Below, one piece after another: positions 9,437 to 17,356 of a stretch of DNA of 64,000 bases (positions are counted from its first letter, which is position 1; each line of letters begins with the position of its first letter). The notes beneath the pieces are model-generated. The model was not told where the DNA came from, ran no database searches, and was given only the letters and a program-made list of their open reading frames with translations. The stretch lies in NCBI GenBank assembly GCA_039105265.1, contig JAPFFF010000056.1:1-64000 (forward strand), given 5' to 3'. The DNA is from Tritrichomonas musculus (taxonomy: Eukaryota > Parabasalia > Tritrichomonadida > Tritrichomonadidae). The position numbers were made by a program, and so were the translations under genes.

Positions 9437-9691
9437 ATGGGTATCGGAATCTTCAAGAAAATGAAAAATGCTTTTAAATCAGTTGGCAATACAATTAAGA
9501 ATGTTGCAACTAAAGTCGGTAAAGCGCTTCCTAAAGTTGTTGAAATTGGTAAAAGAGTTACCAGTGCGGTAAAGCCTGTTTTAGGTGATATACCTCTTAT
9601 TGGAGACACTATAAGAGCAATTGACACAGGGTTGAATGTTGTCGATAGAGGAATGAGAATTGGTAAGAGCTTGATAAATGAAGTAGAATAA
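9437..9691 (+). CDS. Amphipathic basic 84-aa peptide
   Basis: MGIGIFKKMKNAFKSVG opens the protein, followed by Lys/Val-rich helices and a hydrophobic Gly/Pro-rich centre (LGDIPLIGDTIRAIDTGLN). Homologues lie at 16119 and 37597, always beside the capsid gene and head-to-head with it. An amphipathic N-terminal helix with a basic body suggests a capsid-internal or membrane-active peptide, as adenovirus pVI is, but this is analogy and not shown homology. Confidence 0.82.
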   Translation: MGIGIFKKMKNAFKSVGNTIKNVATKVGKALPKVVEIGKRVTSAVKPVLGDIPLIGDTIRAIDTGLNVVDRGMRIGKSLINEVE

Positions 9692-9717
9692 AAACAAAAT
9701 AATTTTTTTGAAAATAA

Positions 9718-10164
9718 ATGGAATTGGAAGTAATTAACGAAATAACTGAAGAAACAAAAAACTTCAAATCCATCGAAGAATTTAATTTGTTCTACCAGAA
9801 GCACAAGGACGAGATGAATGGACGCACCACACAGTACCTCAATAAAGTATATAAGATTATTACACCCGATGGTGTTGAATATAGAATAACAAAAAAGAAT
9901 TGTTCGAAAGAAGGAAATAAGAGAGTTGGGGGTGATATATTTCTAAAAAAAGTGTTTAAAAAGGAAGACCTAAAAGAGTTAGAACAAGATGTTATCAGAG
10001 CTGATATTGAAAGTGTGAAGGGTGAGATTAAGCAGATGATATCGCGCATTCATGCGAATGAGCTTCTAGTGAATCGTATTGAGCAATCAGAGAAAAAAAT
10101 AATAGAACTAACATCAACTGTGAATCAGATAGCTAAATATATTAATACTATGAATAATATGTAG
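9718..10164 (+). CDS. Conserved 148-aa protein with coiled-coil tail
   Basis: The N-terminal half has FKSIEEFNLFYQKHKDEM, LNKVYKIITPDGVEYRITKK and GGDIFLKK. The C-terminal half is a heptad-like coiled coil. Homologues are at 16410 and 37899. Family not recognised. It lies 26 bases after the amphipathic peptide gene on the same strand, with a T-run box (ATTTTTTTG) just upstream. Confidence 0.85.
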   Translation: MELEVINEITEETKNFKSIEEFNLFYQKHKDEMNGRTTQYLNKVYKIITPDGVEYRITKKNCSKEGNKRVGGDIFLKKVFKKEDLKELEQDVIRADIESVKGEIKQMISRIHANELLVNRIEQSEKKIIELTSTVNQIAKYINTMNNM

Positions 10165-10165
10165 C

Positions 10166-10399
10166 TTAAATCTTCCTATTAATTGGGACCACTGAATGGT
10201 TTAAAGAATATGTATGATAGTTGAGTTTTTTTGTAGTTATTGGAGGTTTTTCATGGTTTATAGTTCCCTTCAAATCTCTCTTCTTGATTATAGGTGCAGA
10301 ATTGATTCTGGTACGCTCTTTTTGCATTTCCAATTGAAGTCTATCGTAGAAATTCATTCTTTTATCATCTCTTATCGTGCGTCTCTGTTGAAAAGACAT
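10166..10399 (-). CDS. Conserved 77-aa basic protein
   Basis: Pattern RRTIRDDKRMNFYDRLQLEMQKxRTxINSAP, then a tail with SLNHSVV. Homologues are at 16845 and 38330, always convergent with the 148-aa gene and head-to-head with the next coiled-coil gene (16 bases between starts). Function unknown. Three independent copies with the same layout support a real gene. Confidence 0.82.
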   Translation of the reverse strand: MSFQQRRTIRDDKRMNFYDRLQLEMQKERTRINSAPIIKKRDLKGTINHEKPPITTKKLNYHTYSLNHSVVPINRKI

Positions 10400-10415
10400 T
10401 TTTGTATTGAAATAA

Positions 10416-10646
10416 ATGACTGAATTAAGTGATTATAAGAGGGAAATTCCTGAACTTAAAAGAATCAAACGAGCGCTAAAAGAGAAATGCTACGACTATA
10501 AACAGCATCTCAATAACGTAAAATCAGGTATGCTTGGCTCAAATGGATTAGCAGTAAGAGAATCGTTAATTGAAGATATTGAATCTTTAAAAGAGAAAGT
10601 TCACAAACTCGAAAAAGAATTTGATAGATTAACCAATAAAGAGTAA
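10416..10646 (+). CDS. Conserved 76-aa coiled-coil protein
   Basis: MTELSDYKREIPELKRIKR opens a mostly helical charged protein containing the conserved GMLGSNGLAVRESLIEDI turn. Homologues are at 17093 and 38592. ATTTTTG lies about a dozen bases before the ATG. A structural or assembly role is a guess. Confidence 0.85.
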   Translation: MTELSDYKREIPELKRIKRALKEKCYDYKQHLNNVKSGMLGSNGLAVRESLIEDIESLKEKVHKLEKEFDRLTNKE

Positions 10647-10673
10647 GATGTACAGAGATTTTTTTGCACTGAA

Positions 10674-11336
10674 ATGTCAAGTATTATGAATAAAGCACGT
10701 ATATTATCTTCAGAAAACGATGCAAGTGTAAAACAGAGTCAAGAAACAAATATAGAAATCAAATTAGCTCCTCAAAGAGGAAGTGCAGTAGCATATCCAC
10801 AAATACCGTCATTTGATGGGAGGAACGCACCACAACCACAAAATGTAAATTTTACTATACCACAGACCCCACAGGAGGGGTTTGCTTCTCAATACATACC
10901 TCAAACCAACAGTGTTGCCCAAGACAGCACCGTAGGTGAGTCTTCCTTTGGAAGCCGAGGAACACCTTTGGTGGGGAACGTAGAACGTTCCTTTGCAGAT
11001 TTAGGAAATGAGTTGGATACACTTGAAAAGAAAAACAAATTTTTGGAGTTGCTTGTTGGGATGTATGAGAATAACCCATTAAAGGTAAACTCTTATGTAG
11101 TATGTAAATCAACCTTATTAATGGATATGATAAAGCTGTTGACAGATTGTGATAAAGTTGATTTGGTTATTGAAGATGAAGAACCTGGTTGTTGTGTTGC
11201 TAGTGTTGCAAAACTGATAAAGATTGATAAGATATTAATCACTAAAGATGGTAAATCCGAAGAACTAAAATACTGCTACAATCATGTCTATACAGAGTTT
11301 GTCAAATACGCAATATCACTCAAATATTGTTGCTAA
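10674..11336 (+). CDS. Virion-associated-type 220-aa protein (element A)
   Basis: The N-terminal signature MNKARILSSENDASVKQ is shared with E (35554) and D (57886). A Pro/Gln-rich disordered middle follows, then a conserved C-terminal domain: KNKFLELLVGMYENNPLKVN, SxTLxxxIKLLT, DKVDLVI, CVxxxxxLxxIDKIL and a YNHVYTEFVKYAISLK close. Family unknown. It is followed by the microprotein and ATPase genes on the same strand. Several GGAAC/GTTCC-type hairpins lie in the disordered part. Confidence 0.85.
   Translation: MSSIMNKARILSSENDASVKQSQETNIEIKLAPQRGSAVAYPQIPSFDGRNAPQPQNVNFTIPQTPQEGFASQYIPQTNSVAQDSTVGESSFGSRGTPLVGNVERSFADLGNELDTLEKKNKFLELLVGMYENNPLKVNSYVVCKSTLLMDMIKLLTDCDKVDLVIEDEEPGCCVASVAKLIKIDKILITKDGKSEELKYCYNHVYTEFVKYAISLKYCC
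10942..10991 (+). repeat. Hairpin cluster in the 220-aa gene
   Basis: CTTCC-TTT-GGAAG (10942-10954), CACC-TTT-GGTG (10963-10973) and GGAACGT-AGA-ACGTTCC (10975-10991) follow each other, all with three-base loops, in the disordered coding region. Confidence 0.75.
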
Positions 11337-11394
11337 TTACTTTTTCTTAATAAGAAATGACTTACTTTTAGTAAGGCTTTTTTTCGAAGGAAAA

Positions 11395-11526
11395 ATGTTT
11401 TGTGAGATACTTTTATGTATGATTCTAGCTGTTAATGTTATGGAGTTATTTGTGATAATATCAGCATTGAAACCTGATGAACCACCTGAATTAAGTGAAG
11501 AGATGCGACAGAAACTTTATTGCTAA
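11395..11526 (+). CDS. Single-pass membrane microprotein, 43 aa
   Basis: MFCEILLCMILAVNVMELF is a hydrophobic helix, followed by PDEPPELSEEMRQKLYC. The same plan, hydrophobic N-terminus then PELSxEIRxKMY, occurs at 32328-32459 (43 aa) and 34762-34911 (49 aa), always between the 220-aa-type gene and the ATPase gene. Conservation of the tail in three elements shows it is real. The start at 11395 is preferred because TTTTTTCGAAGG precedes it and no upstream homology exists. A membrane protein next to the packaging ATPase suggests a role in particle assembly or entry (inference). Confidence 0.85.
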   Translation: MFCEILLCMILAVNVMELFVIISALKPDEPPELSEEMRQKLYC

Positions 11527-11529
11527 GAA

Positions 11530-12438
11530 ATGCTTAAACCTACAAAGTTTGATTATTCGACAGTGTTTTTTTCAGATTCTAGTGATTCAGAAGAGCTATT
11601 TCCTGAACCTCAGGTAAAACCCTTTTTTAACATCGACATTGAGATGAGTAAAGCGTATAAAAAAAATGAATCCAAGATATTGAGTGAATCTATTAGACCA
11701 ATTGCTAATGGTATCTACGCAAATTATAATTCATTAAACATCATTGTTGGAGCTCAAGGAAAGGGTAAATCTCATATTGTATTGCGTGATATTATTCAAA
11801 TATCAAGAATCCCTGGTGCTGCTCATTTAATTGTTTATATTAGTAAGAATGGAGTTATAAATGATTCAACATTTGAAGCACAGCGAGAATTGATTAAACT
11901 TCCTGTGAAAGTCATATCTGATTCAAATGCTGAGAATTACTTAAAAGAACTTGATTTATGGAAAGAATTGTATGATAAATACGTTAATAATAATGCTCGA
12001 TTAGATGACAGCTCTGCTGGCCCAAGCTTTGCTTGTGAAGAGAAGATAAATAAGATGCTCTCCTTTTTATGTATTTCACAGTTGAACTCCTCAAAAAGTC
12101 CTCTAAATACCATCATTTTATGTGAGGATTTCATTAAATCAAAGCTATTAAAATCAGCTTATTTTACCAATTATATCACTCAATTACGGCACAAACATTC
12201 TATTGTCTATGTTAATGTTCAATTCTTTAAAGCAATACCGACGGAATTCAAGAATAATTGTACATCTTTCTTCATATTTAATGGATTCTCACGACAGAAA
12301 ATGGGTTATATATACCAACAAGTTGTTATGCCAATTGAATTCGAAGATTTGTGGAGGAGATATTGTTGTATGAAAAATCATGATTTCATCTTGGTGAACA
12401 CACGAGAAGGTAGTATAGAGTTTATTAGTTGTGTGTAA
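11530..12438 (+). CDS. FtsK/HerA-type DNA packaging ATPase (element A)
   Basis: The Walker A motif GAQGKGKS lies at residues about 74-81, preceded by SLNIIV, and a Walker B-like TIILCED is near residue 197. RHKHSIVYVNVQFFK and SRQKMGYIYQQV follow. Capsid-forming elements of this group carry such ATPases to load DNA into the capsid. It starts 3 bases after the microprotein stop. Compared with the D and E copies it carries 10 extra residues (30 bp) holding a hairpin module before the Walker B strand. Confidence 0.9.
   Translation: MLKPTKFDYSTVFFSDSSDSEELFPEPQVKPFFNIDIEMSKAYKKNESKILSESIRPIANGIYANYNSLNIIVGAQGKGKSHIVLRDIIQISRIPGAAHLIVYISKNGVINDSTFEAQRELIKLPVKVISDSNAENYLKELDLWKELYDKYVNNNARLDDSSAGPSFACEEKINKMLSFLCISQLNSSKSPLNTIILCEDFIKSKLLKSAYFTNYITQLRHKHSIVYVNVQFFKAIPTEFKNNCTSFFIFNGFSRQKMGYIYQQVVMPIEFEDLWRRYCCMKNHDFILVNTREGSIEFISCV
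12009..12038 (+). repeat. 30-bp hairpin module in the ATPase gene (A)
   Basis: About 30 bp around CTGGCCC and AAGC-TTT-GCTT, adding ten codons (SSAGPSFACE) absent from both other ATPases. The exact limits are uncertain by a few bases. It matches 3662-3684 on the opposite strand. Confidence 0.8.
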
Positions 12439-12466
12439 AAAAATATTGTGTTCAAAGTATATTTTT

Positions 12467-12925
12467 TTAGTCTAATACAATATTTTGATGAGTACCCTTA
12501 AATATTGTTGGTTCTGGTATATCATATTTCTCTCTTAGCTTTAATAACATATCGTGGTTTGTTTTGTTGATTCGTTCAATAGAATAGTTATAATATTCAT
12601 GTTCTTTATATACTTGCTTTTCTGTATTACCGTTAACAAAGAACTCTAATGAATTACAGTTAATTCTTCTCCTTGTATTTGATGTTAAAACGACGTGCTC
12701 AAACCCCATTTCTTTGATTTTATCTGGGTAGAATCTAATTGTTTTATCCGGTGTTTGTAGTGAAATGTATAACACTTTCGCAATAAAACTCGATTTGTTG
12801 ATAATAGGATATTTTTCGCAAAGCAGTGTGAAATCACATTTATTGAAATCATCAGGGTTTTCCAATAGTGAGATAAGATTGTTGATATATTCGAAAACTC
12901 TAAGTGATTTGCTATTGCAAGCCAT
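12467..12925 (-). CDS. Conserved 152-aa protein at the element end
   Basis: Homologues are at 30935 and 33270. Conserved blocks are YINxLIxLLxxPDxFxxCDF, LLCEKYPI, AKVLYISLQ, IRFYPDKIKEM, LTSNTRRRI and YYNYSIERIN, ending VLD. In A and E it is the gene next to the terminal repeat and is convergent with the ATPase. Mavericks usually encode an adenovirus-like cysteine protease, but I see no His-Asp-Cys motif pattern here, so the function stays open. Confidence 0.85.
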   Translation of the reverse strand: MACNSKSLRVFEYINNLISLLENPDDFNKCDFTLLCEKYPIINKSSFIAKVLYISLQTPDKTIRFYPDKIKEMGFEHVVLTSNTRRRINCNSLEFFVNGNTEKQVYKEHEYYNYSIERINKTNHDMLLKLREKYDIPEPTIFKGTHQNIVLD

Positions 12926-12939
12926 TTTGTAATGAAATA

Positions 12940-13198
12940 AAAATTTAAAAAAATATTTGATTTACTGTTTGGCTGTCAATTGGAGGCTCAAATTATTCGA
13001 CTCCAAAAAAGTGCTAGAAATCATTGAGTTTCATAGTTGGGGCTCACAGTGTTGTAGACAGTGAGCTAGAAAACCTTGAGTTCTGAAAATGGGGTTAAAA
13101 ATAAGGAAAATCGCATGAAACCCTTGAGCGACTAACATGGGGTAGGCCGTCAGATGTGATTAATTATCTGACCCCCAATACGCACATACTACACTACT
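12940..13198 (-). repeat. Right terminal repeat region of element A
   Basis: This is a 260-base gene-free stretch between the 152-aa gene and the interrupted integrase of B. It ends with ATCTGACCCCC...ACACTACT, matching the layout of E's end. It contains a 7-bp inverted pair (GTCAGAT ... ATCTGAC, 13149-13172). The partner repeat is off-window, so its inner limit is not known. Confidence 0.65.
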
Positions 13199-14037
13199 TT
13201 GGGTTTATATGATAGAAGACCTTTAAATCGTTGTTTTTGTTGAATCTCTTTCAATTGCATTGATTTGGCTCTTATGTACTGCCATTCAAGGTCGCGGTCG
13301 TCTTGCATCTGTTGAGGTGTAAGATAAATGTATTTTGATTGTCGTTTGTCAAGGTATTCATCAGTTTCTTCGTCAAATGATGTGTATAAAGGATTCAATA
13401 AACGAAGAGATGCATGAGGCGTGTTATTGTACCATTCAACCATTTGTTGCATCAATACATTGTTTGTCATTCGTTGTTGTGATTGACCGAAAGCACTTCG
13501 TAATGTTCTGATTACTGCATCGACACATTTATGTGCATTCGTGAAAGGTGAATCATCAATGATTAACTTTATTTTGTTTGGTGCTTTGAATTTAATTGTG
13601 TGTTTGTCTAATTGATATCTTTGCTCTTCACCGTTGCAATAACTTTTGAATGCATTTGATATGAAAGCCTTTTCACCATCACATTTAATTGTTTCGATTC
13701 TGATATTTCTTTCATTGACTAGTTTATCAATTACTTTGATTACATAATACTCAGACTTGTAATCAATTGGTTCAACAATTAGGTATTTGGTGTTTACATT
13801 GATTAGGACGAGATAAGCTTTGTTTGACGCAAACATTATATCGATTTCGTACGCATACGGTTCAAATGAGAAGTCAGGTTTTGATAGTTTCTTTACTGTC
13901 TTCAATTGGTAATCCTTAATATAGGGCTCGGTTTTAATGCCCGTGTCTTTGATGTACTTGTATTTAGATTTGAAAGGATAATTAATTGATTCTTTGTAGC
14001 TGCGTGTACTCGCTGTGTCTTCGATGTATTCATTCAT
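13189..14037 (-). pseudogene. Integrase gene of element B, interrupted by element A
   Basis: This is the rve-type integrase: YEIDIMF, VLINVNTKYLIVEP, IKCDGEK, HKCVDAVIRTLRSAFG, MVEWYNNTPHASLR. The preferred start is the ATG at 14037 (MNEYIED), by comparison with the other integrases. The frame upstream runs through a hairpin module. Element A is inserted in the C-terminal region; the last few codons before the stop come from A's end. The rest of the gene would lie left of element A, outside the window. Confidence 0.9.
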
Positions 14038-14070
14038 TTGAATCGCAAAAATAAAGCATTCATTAATGAA

Positions 14071-14100
14071 GGAACTCTGTTCCCTTTTGCAAAGCAAAAT
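14071..14100 (-). repeat. 30-bp two-hairpin module upstream of B integrase
   Basis: GGAAC-TCT-GTTCC (14071-14083) and TTTTGC-AAA-GCAAAA (14085-14099) make up a 30-bp unit. Read on the minus strand it has the same design and much of the same sequence as the insertion at 17666-17695. Confidence 0.85.
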
Positions 14101-14125
14101 GATTATTTAATGAAAATCAATTCAT

Positions 14126-16069
14126 TTATTCATTTGCTTGACTTCCTTTTGGTGTTTCATCATCAACGTAAACCAATCCGTCAAGAGATAAATGGAAATA
14201 GGTGTCGCGAGTGATGAACAACTGGGTCGGGCATGGATGATGAATGGTTCCATCTGGCTCAACAACATTGTAATATGTATCATCATCTCCTGTATATATT
14301 GGTTGCCCATTGACTTGTATTTGCACGTTTCCGAAACCTGAATCTAAGCCGTCGAATGTATATCCTGCGCTTGCTCGTTCAGTTTGAATGTTGAAAACAA
14401 ATGATGTTGCATCACTGATTGTGTTGTTATATCTCTTACCATTCGCGTCATTCTTTGGCATTGTCATCGAATCCTCAAATTTCTTTGTGCATGAAAGAGT
14501 GATTGCATCTAAATCACCAGCTGTTAATTGATTTTCAAAGAATCGCGCACCAATAGTTGAAACGTTTTCGTCTGGGAAGTTCTTTCCACCAATATTCAAG
14601 AAACAGTTTTGATAAACTGGGTTTTCAAAGACAGTTAAATCATTATGATGCTTTGGAAACATGATTGATAAATTAGTTGCATTGATTAATGGGATATTCA
14701 ATGTTGACTTGATTCCGTTAGCTGCTGGAACGATTGGGAAAGCATGATAATCAACTTTTTGTGAAGGAATGATTAAACCTTGTCTTAAAATGTCTTCAAT
14801 TCCTTGTCTTGTAGCTTCACAAACACCAAAGCCTTGCATATTAGATTTACAAGCCATGATTGTCATTCGATTAACTGTTAATGTTGCTGTTTGTTTTGAA
14901 TAATGAGCGCTCATCAACTTGTTGGCTTCAGTTTTAGATACAAAGTTAACGTAAACATGACCTGCATGTGATGGTTGAGGTAATTTACCATGTTCTTTGG
15001 TATAATGGGCTTGACAAATTGCTTTATTATCATCAGTCTTTTCAATTCCAAGTTCAGTAAATTCATCATCAGTAAAGCTAAATATTAATGAACAATTTTC
15101 AATCAGTTCATCGAAATCACCTCCAGATGCAGATACGTATTGTTCTCTAACTTCATACTTCAATTGATATTTCGTTGGTGTTGGTTCAGGTGATGGTGGG
15201 TCTGGATTGTCTCCAGGTCCTGGAATCACTGCTTGATTACCAATTTGTGTGAATTGATGTTTGAGGTGTCCTCGTGCTTTGATTTCCTTTAGTCTGTTTA
15301 ATTCTTCCATCGATATTGAATCATTGTCTTCAAGAAATACTTTTGCTTCAGCAACTGTGTAAGGGTCTAATACTGCCCAAACAAGACCAGCTGGACTAAC
15401 TTGAAAACGAATTGATAAATCACCAATGATTCCGTTAGGGAATAAATCGAATGCCTGTAATGCGAGCAAATCATCAAAAGGAACATTCAAATCAAATTCG
15501 ACTTCACTTCTTCCAGTGTTCTTAAATGAATTCAAGTTAACATAAACTCCTGCATGTGTCTGTGAATAGTTGCTAATGTTTTCCCACAATGAATGAACGA
15601 ATCTGCGGCGTTTCTTCTCGGCTTCTGGTTTAACTGAAGAATACAAGAAGCCTTCACGAATGCATTCATTCTGTTGGTATCCGACATTGACATTATTATG
15701 AAGAATCTCTAACCTGTCAAACAACTGGTTTGATGATTTGAAACCGACAAACAGTTTGTACAAGTTGTTGGGGTCTTTGATTTCATTTAATTTACTCATA
15801 TCTGTATTCAATGGCAAATCTAATTTAACGTGAAATGTTAAGAAACCTTTATCAATATCACTTATGAAGTGGTCAGGATGTGTTAAACTGATTTGCGAAT
15901 ATTGACCAGCTGTAAACGGAGCTGGTTGGTCATGACAGTCAACAGTTCTAAATGAAAATGAACGTGTACCGTCATTGACATTAATCATGTTTCTCATCTC
16001 TTCAAATGCATGAAGAACGTTTCCTGTTTCAGTGCGAAGGTTATGAGCTCTTTCGTTTCGATATAACAT
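14126..16069 (-). CDS. Probable major capsid protein (element B)
   Basis: 647 aa, homologous along its length to the A and E capsid proteins (YRNERAHN, THPDHFISDIDKGF, SPAGLVWA, STIGARFFENQLTAGDLD). The central variable domain (about residues 295-390) is almost the same as that of E although the flanking parts differ more. The short Pro-rich linker PDPPSPEPTPTK precedes it. It is head-to-head with the amphipathic peptide gene. Confidence 0.82.
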   Translation of the reverse strand: MLYRNERAHNLRTETGNVLHAFEEMRNMINVNDGTRSFSFRTVDCHDQPAPFTAGQYSQISLTHPDHFISDIDKGFLTFHVKLDLPLNTDMSKLNEIKDPNNLYKLFVGFKSSNQLFDRLEILHNNVNVGYQQNECIREGFLYSSVKPEAEKKRRRFVHSLWENISNYSQTHAGVYVNLNSFKNTGRSEVEFDLNVPFDDLLALQAFDLFPNGIIGDLSIRFQVSPAGLVWAVLDPYTVAEAKVFLEDNDSISMEELNRLKEIKARGHLKHQFTQIGNQAVIPGPGDNPDPPSPEPTPTKYQLKYEVREQYVSASGGDFDELIENCSLIFSFTDDEFTELGIEKTDDNKAICQAHYTKEHGKLPQPSHAGHVYVNFVSKTEANKLMSAHYSKQTATLTVNRMTIMACKSNMQGFGVCEATRQGIEDILRQGLIIPSQKVDYHAFPIVPAANGIKSTLNIPLINATNLSIMFPKHHNDLTVFENPVYQNCFLNIGGKNFPDENVSTIGARFFENQLTAGDLDAITLSCTKKFEDSMTMPKNDANGKRYNNTISDATSFVFNIQTERASAGYTFDGLDSGFGNVQIQVNGQPIYTGDDDTYYNVVEPDGTIHHPCPTQLFITRDTYFHLSLDGLVYVDDETPKGSQANE

Positions 16070-16118
16070 TTATGATTGAATAAAAAGGAAATAAATCACT
16101 TTTATCATCAATTAAATT

Positions 16119-16373
16119 ATGGGTGTCGGTATATTCAACAAAATCAAGAACGCATTTAAATCAATTGGCGGTAAAGTTAAATCATTCGCTCAGAAAGCAG
16201 TTAAAGCATTACCAAAAGTTGTTGATGTTGGAAAGCAAATCGTTGAGAGAGTTAAACCGATTACACAATTCATTCCTGGTGTCGGTCAGGTTGTTGACGC
16301 AATTGATACAGGATTAAATGCTGTCGACAGAGTTGGGAGATTTGGAAAATCAATATTGAATGAAGTTAAATGA
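16119..16373 (+). CDS. Amphipathic basic 84-aa peptide (element B)
   Basis: MGVGIFNKIKNAFKSIGGK, a Lys/Val-rich stretch, then FIPGVGQVVDAIDTGLN. It corresponds to 9437-9691 and 37597-37848. Likely a capsid-internal or membrane-active peptide by composition and position only. Confidence 0.82.
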   Translation: MGVGIFNKIKNAFKSIGGKVKSFAQKAVKALPKVVDVGKQIVERVKPITQFIPGVGQVVDAIDTGLNAVDRVGRFGKSILNEVK

Positions 16374-16409
16374 AAAACAATGAATTATAATGATTTAATA
16401 TGAATACAA

Positions 16410-16886
16410 ATGAATGATAACATCAATGAACTTAAAGTAATAAACGAAAACATTAATGAATCAAAAGTATTTAAATCAATTGAAGAGTTCAATTTGTTCT
16501 ATCAAAAGAATATTGAGCAAATGAAATCACAAACGACTAACTATTTGAACAAGATTTATAAAATCATCACTAATGACGGCAATGAATATAGAATCACTAA
16601 ACGTAATTGTACAGACGGTAAACGATGTGGTGGCGACATTTATTTGAAGAAAGTTGGGAACACAATCACTAAAACACTTGAAAATGACAACATCAAAGCT
16701 GATATATCACTAATGAAAGAATCATTGAATGAATTCACTGAACAAATCAATCAATTGAACAACAAAAATAAAATACTTGAAGAACATATTAATAAACTTT
16801 CAAACGTTGTCGACCAACAATCAAAAGTTATTAATGAATATGTATTAAATGTTGTTGCTCCTGACAACCACAGAATGATTAAGTGA
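16410..16886 (+). CDS. Conserved 158-aa protein with coiled-coil tail (B)
   Basis: The copy of the 148-aa gene of A: FKSIEEFNLFYQKN, LNKIYKIITNDGNEYRITKRN, GGDIYLKK, then a long Asn/Lys/Ile coiled coil. Its end overlaps the convergent 77-aa gene by 42 bases. Confidence 0.84.
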   Translation: MNDNINELKVINENINESKVFKSIEEFNLFYQKNIEQMKSQTTNYLNKIYKIITNDGNEYRITKRNCTDGKRCGGDIYLKKVGNTITKTLENDNIKADISLMKESLNEFTEQINQLNNKNKILEEHINKLSNVVDQQSKVINEYVLNVVAPDNHRMIK

Positions 16887-17078
16887 ATCATGATGATTTA
16901 ATGATTTAGTCGTTTTTGGAGGTGGTTCATGAAATATATTTCCTTTTTCATTATAACATTTCACTGTTGGTGCTGAATTTATTTTTGTTCTATTCTTTTG
17001 CATCGTTAATTGTAATCTATCAAAATGGTTTTTATGCTTATCGTCATGAACGGTTCTTAATTGATTGATAACAGACAT
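16845..17078 (-). CDS. Conserved 77-aa basic protein (element B)
   Basis: LRTVHDDKHKNHFDRLQLTMQKNRTKINSAP matches A in pattern, and the tail contains SLNHSVV. It is head-to-head with the coiled-coil gene, with 14 bases between. Confidence 0.8.
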   Translation of the reverse strand: MSVINQLRTVHDDKHKNHFDRLQLTMQKNRTKINSAPTVKCYNEKGNIFHEPPPKTTKSLNHHDSLNHSVVVRSNNI

Positions 17079-17092
17079 TTAATTATTATTAA

Positions 17093-17320
17093 ATGAGTGA
17101 ACTAACTGAATACAAGAAAGAAATACCAGAATTAAAACGAATCAAACGAGGATTAAAAGAAAAGTGTTATGATTACAAACAATGTCTCAACAATATCAAA
17201 TCAGGAATGTTGGGGTCTGATGGTCTTGCCGTTCGTGAATCTCTTATCGAAGACATCAACAGCCTCAAAAATAAAGTTCATCAGCTTGAGAATGAATTAA
17301 ATGAATTGTCTAATAAATGA
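17093..17320 (+). CDS. Conserved 75-aa coiled-coil protein (element B)
   Basis: TEYKKEIPELKRIKRGLKEK and GMLGSDGLAVRESLIEDI match the A and E copies. Its last 48 bases (17273-17320) recur exactly, inverted, at 30850-30897. Confidence 0.84.
   Translation: MSELTEYKKEIPELKRIKRGLKEKCYDYKQCLNNIKSGMLGSDGLAVRESLIEDINSLKNKVHQLENELNELSNK
17273..17320 (+). repeat. Inverted 48-bp repeat, left copy (coiled-coil gene end)
   Basis: Exact reverse complement of 30850-30897. It marks the left edge of segment C. Confidence 0.93.
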
Positions 17321-17356
17321 AACATCAATTGATGGTAATCATTAAATGAGTTCATA

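Larger units (their letters stand above)
1..13198. mobile_element. Maverick/Polinton element A, right part
   Basis: This stretch holds fibre, 886-aa, 331-aa, 130-aa, integrase, KilA-N, capsid, small virion-like genes, ATPase and 152-aa genes, the usual Maverick set. The left end and the polymerase lie outside the window. The right end reads ...ACACTACT at 13198 and resembles the end of element E (ACTATCACTACT), both preceded by ATCTGACCCC. It lies inside the integrase gene of element B, so A is younger than B. All reading frames seen here are open. Confidence 0.88.
13189..17320. mobile_element. Maverick element B, partial remnant
   Basis: This block holds integrase, capsid protein, amphipathic peptide, 158-aa, 77-aa and 75-aa genes in the same order and orientation as element A (MCP to coiled-coil gene). 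It is interrupted on the left by element A, within the integrase gene, and stops on the right at the end of the coiled-coil gene, where segment C begins. No terminal repeat of its own is visible. It is older than A. Confidence 0.8.

Noticed and set aside
12467-12925. Assignment of the 152-aa family as the adenovirus-like cysteine protease
   Set aside because: Its place fits a usual Maverick gene, but no conserved His, Asp/Glu and Cys pattern is visible in the three copies.
14038-14097. N-terminal extension of the B integrase
   Set aside because: It is coded by a hairpin module, lacks an ATG at its beginning and has no counterpart in the A and E integrases.
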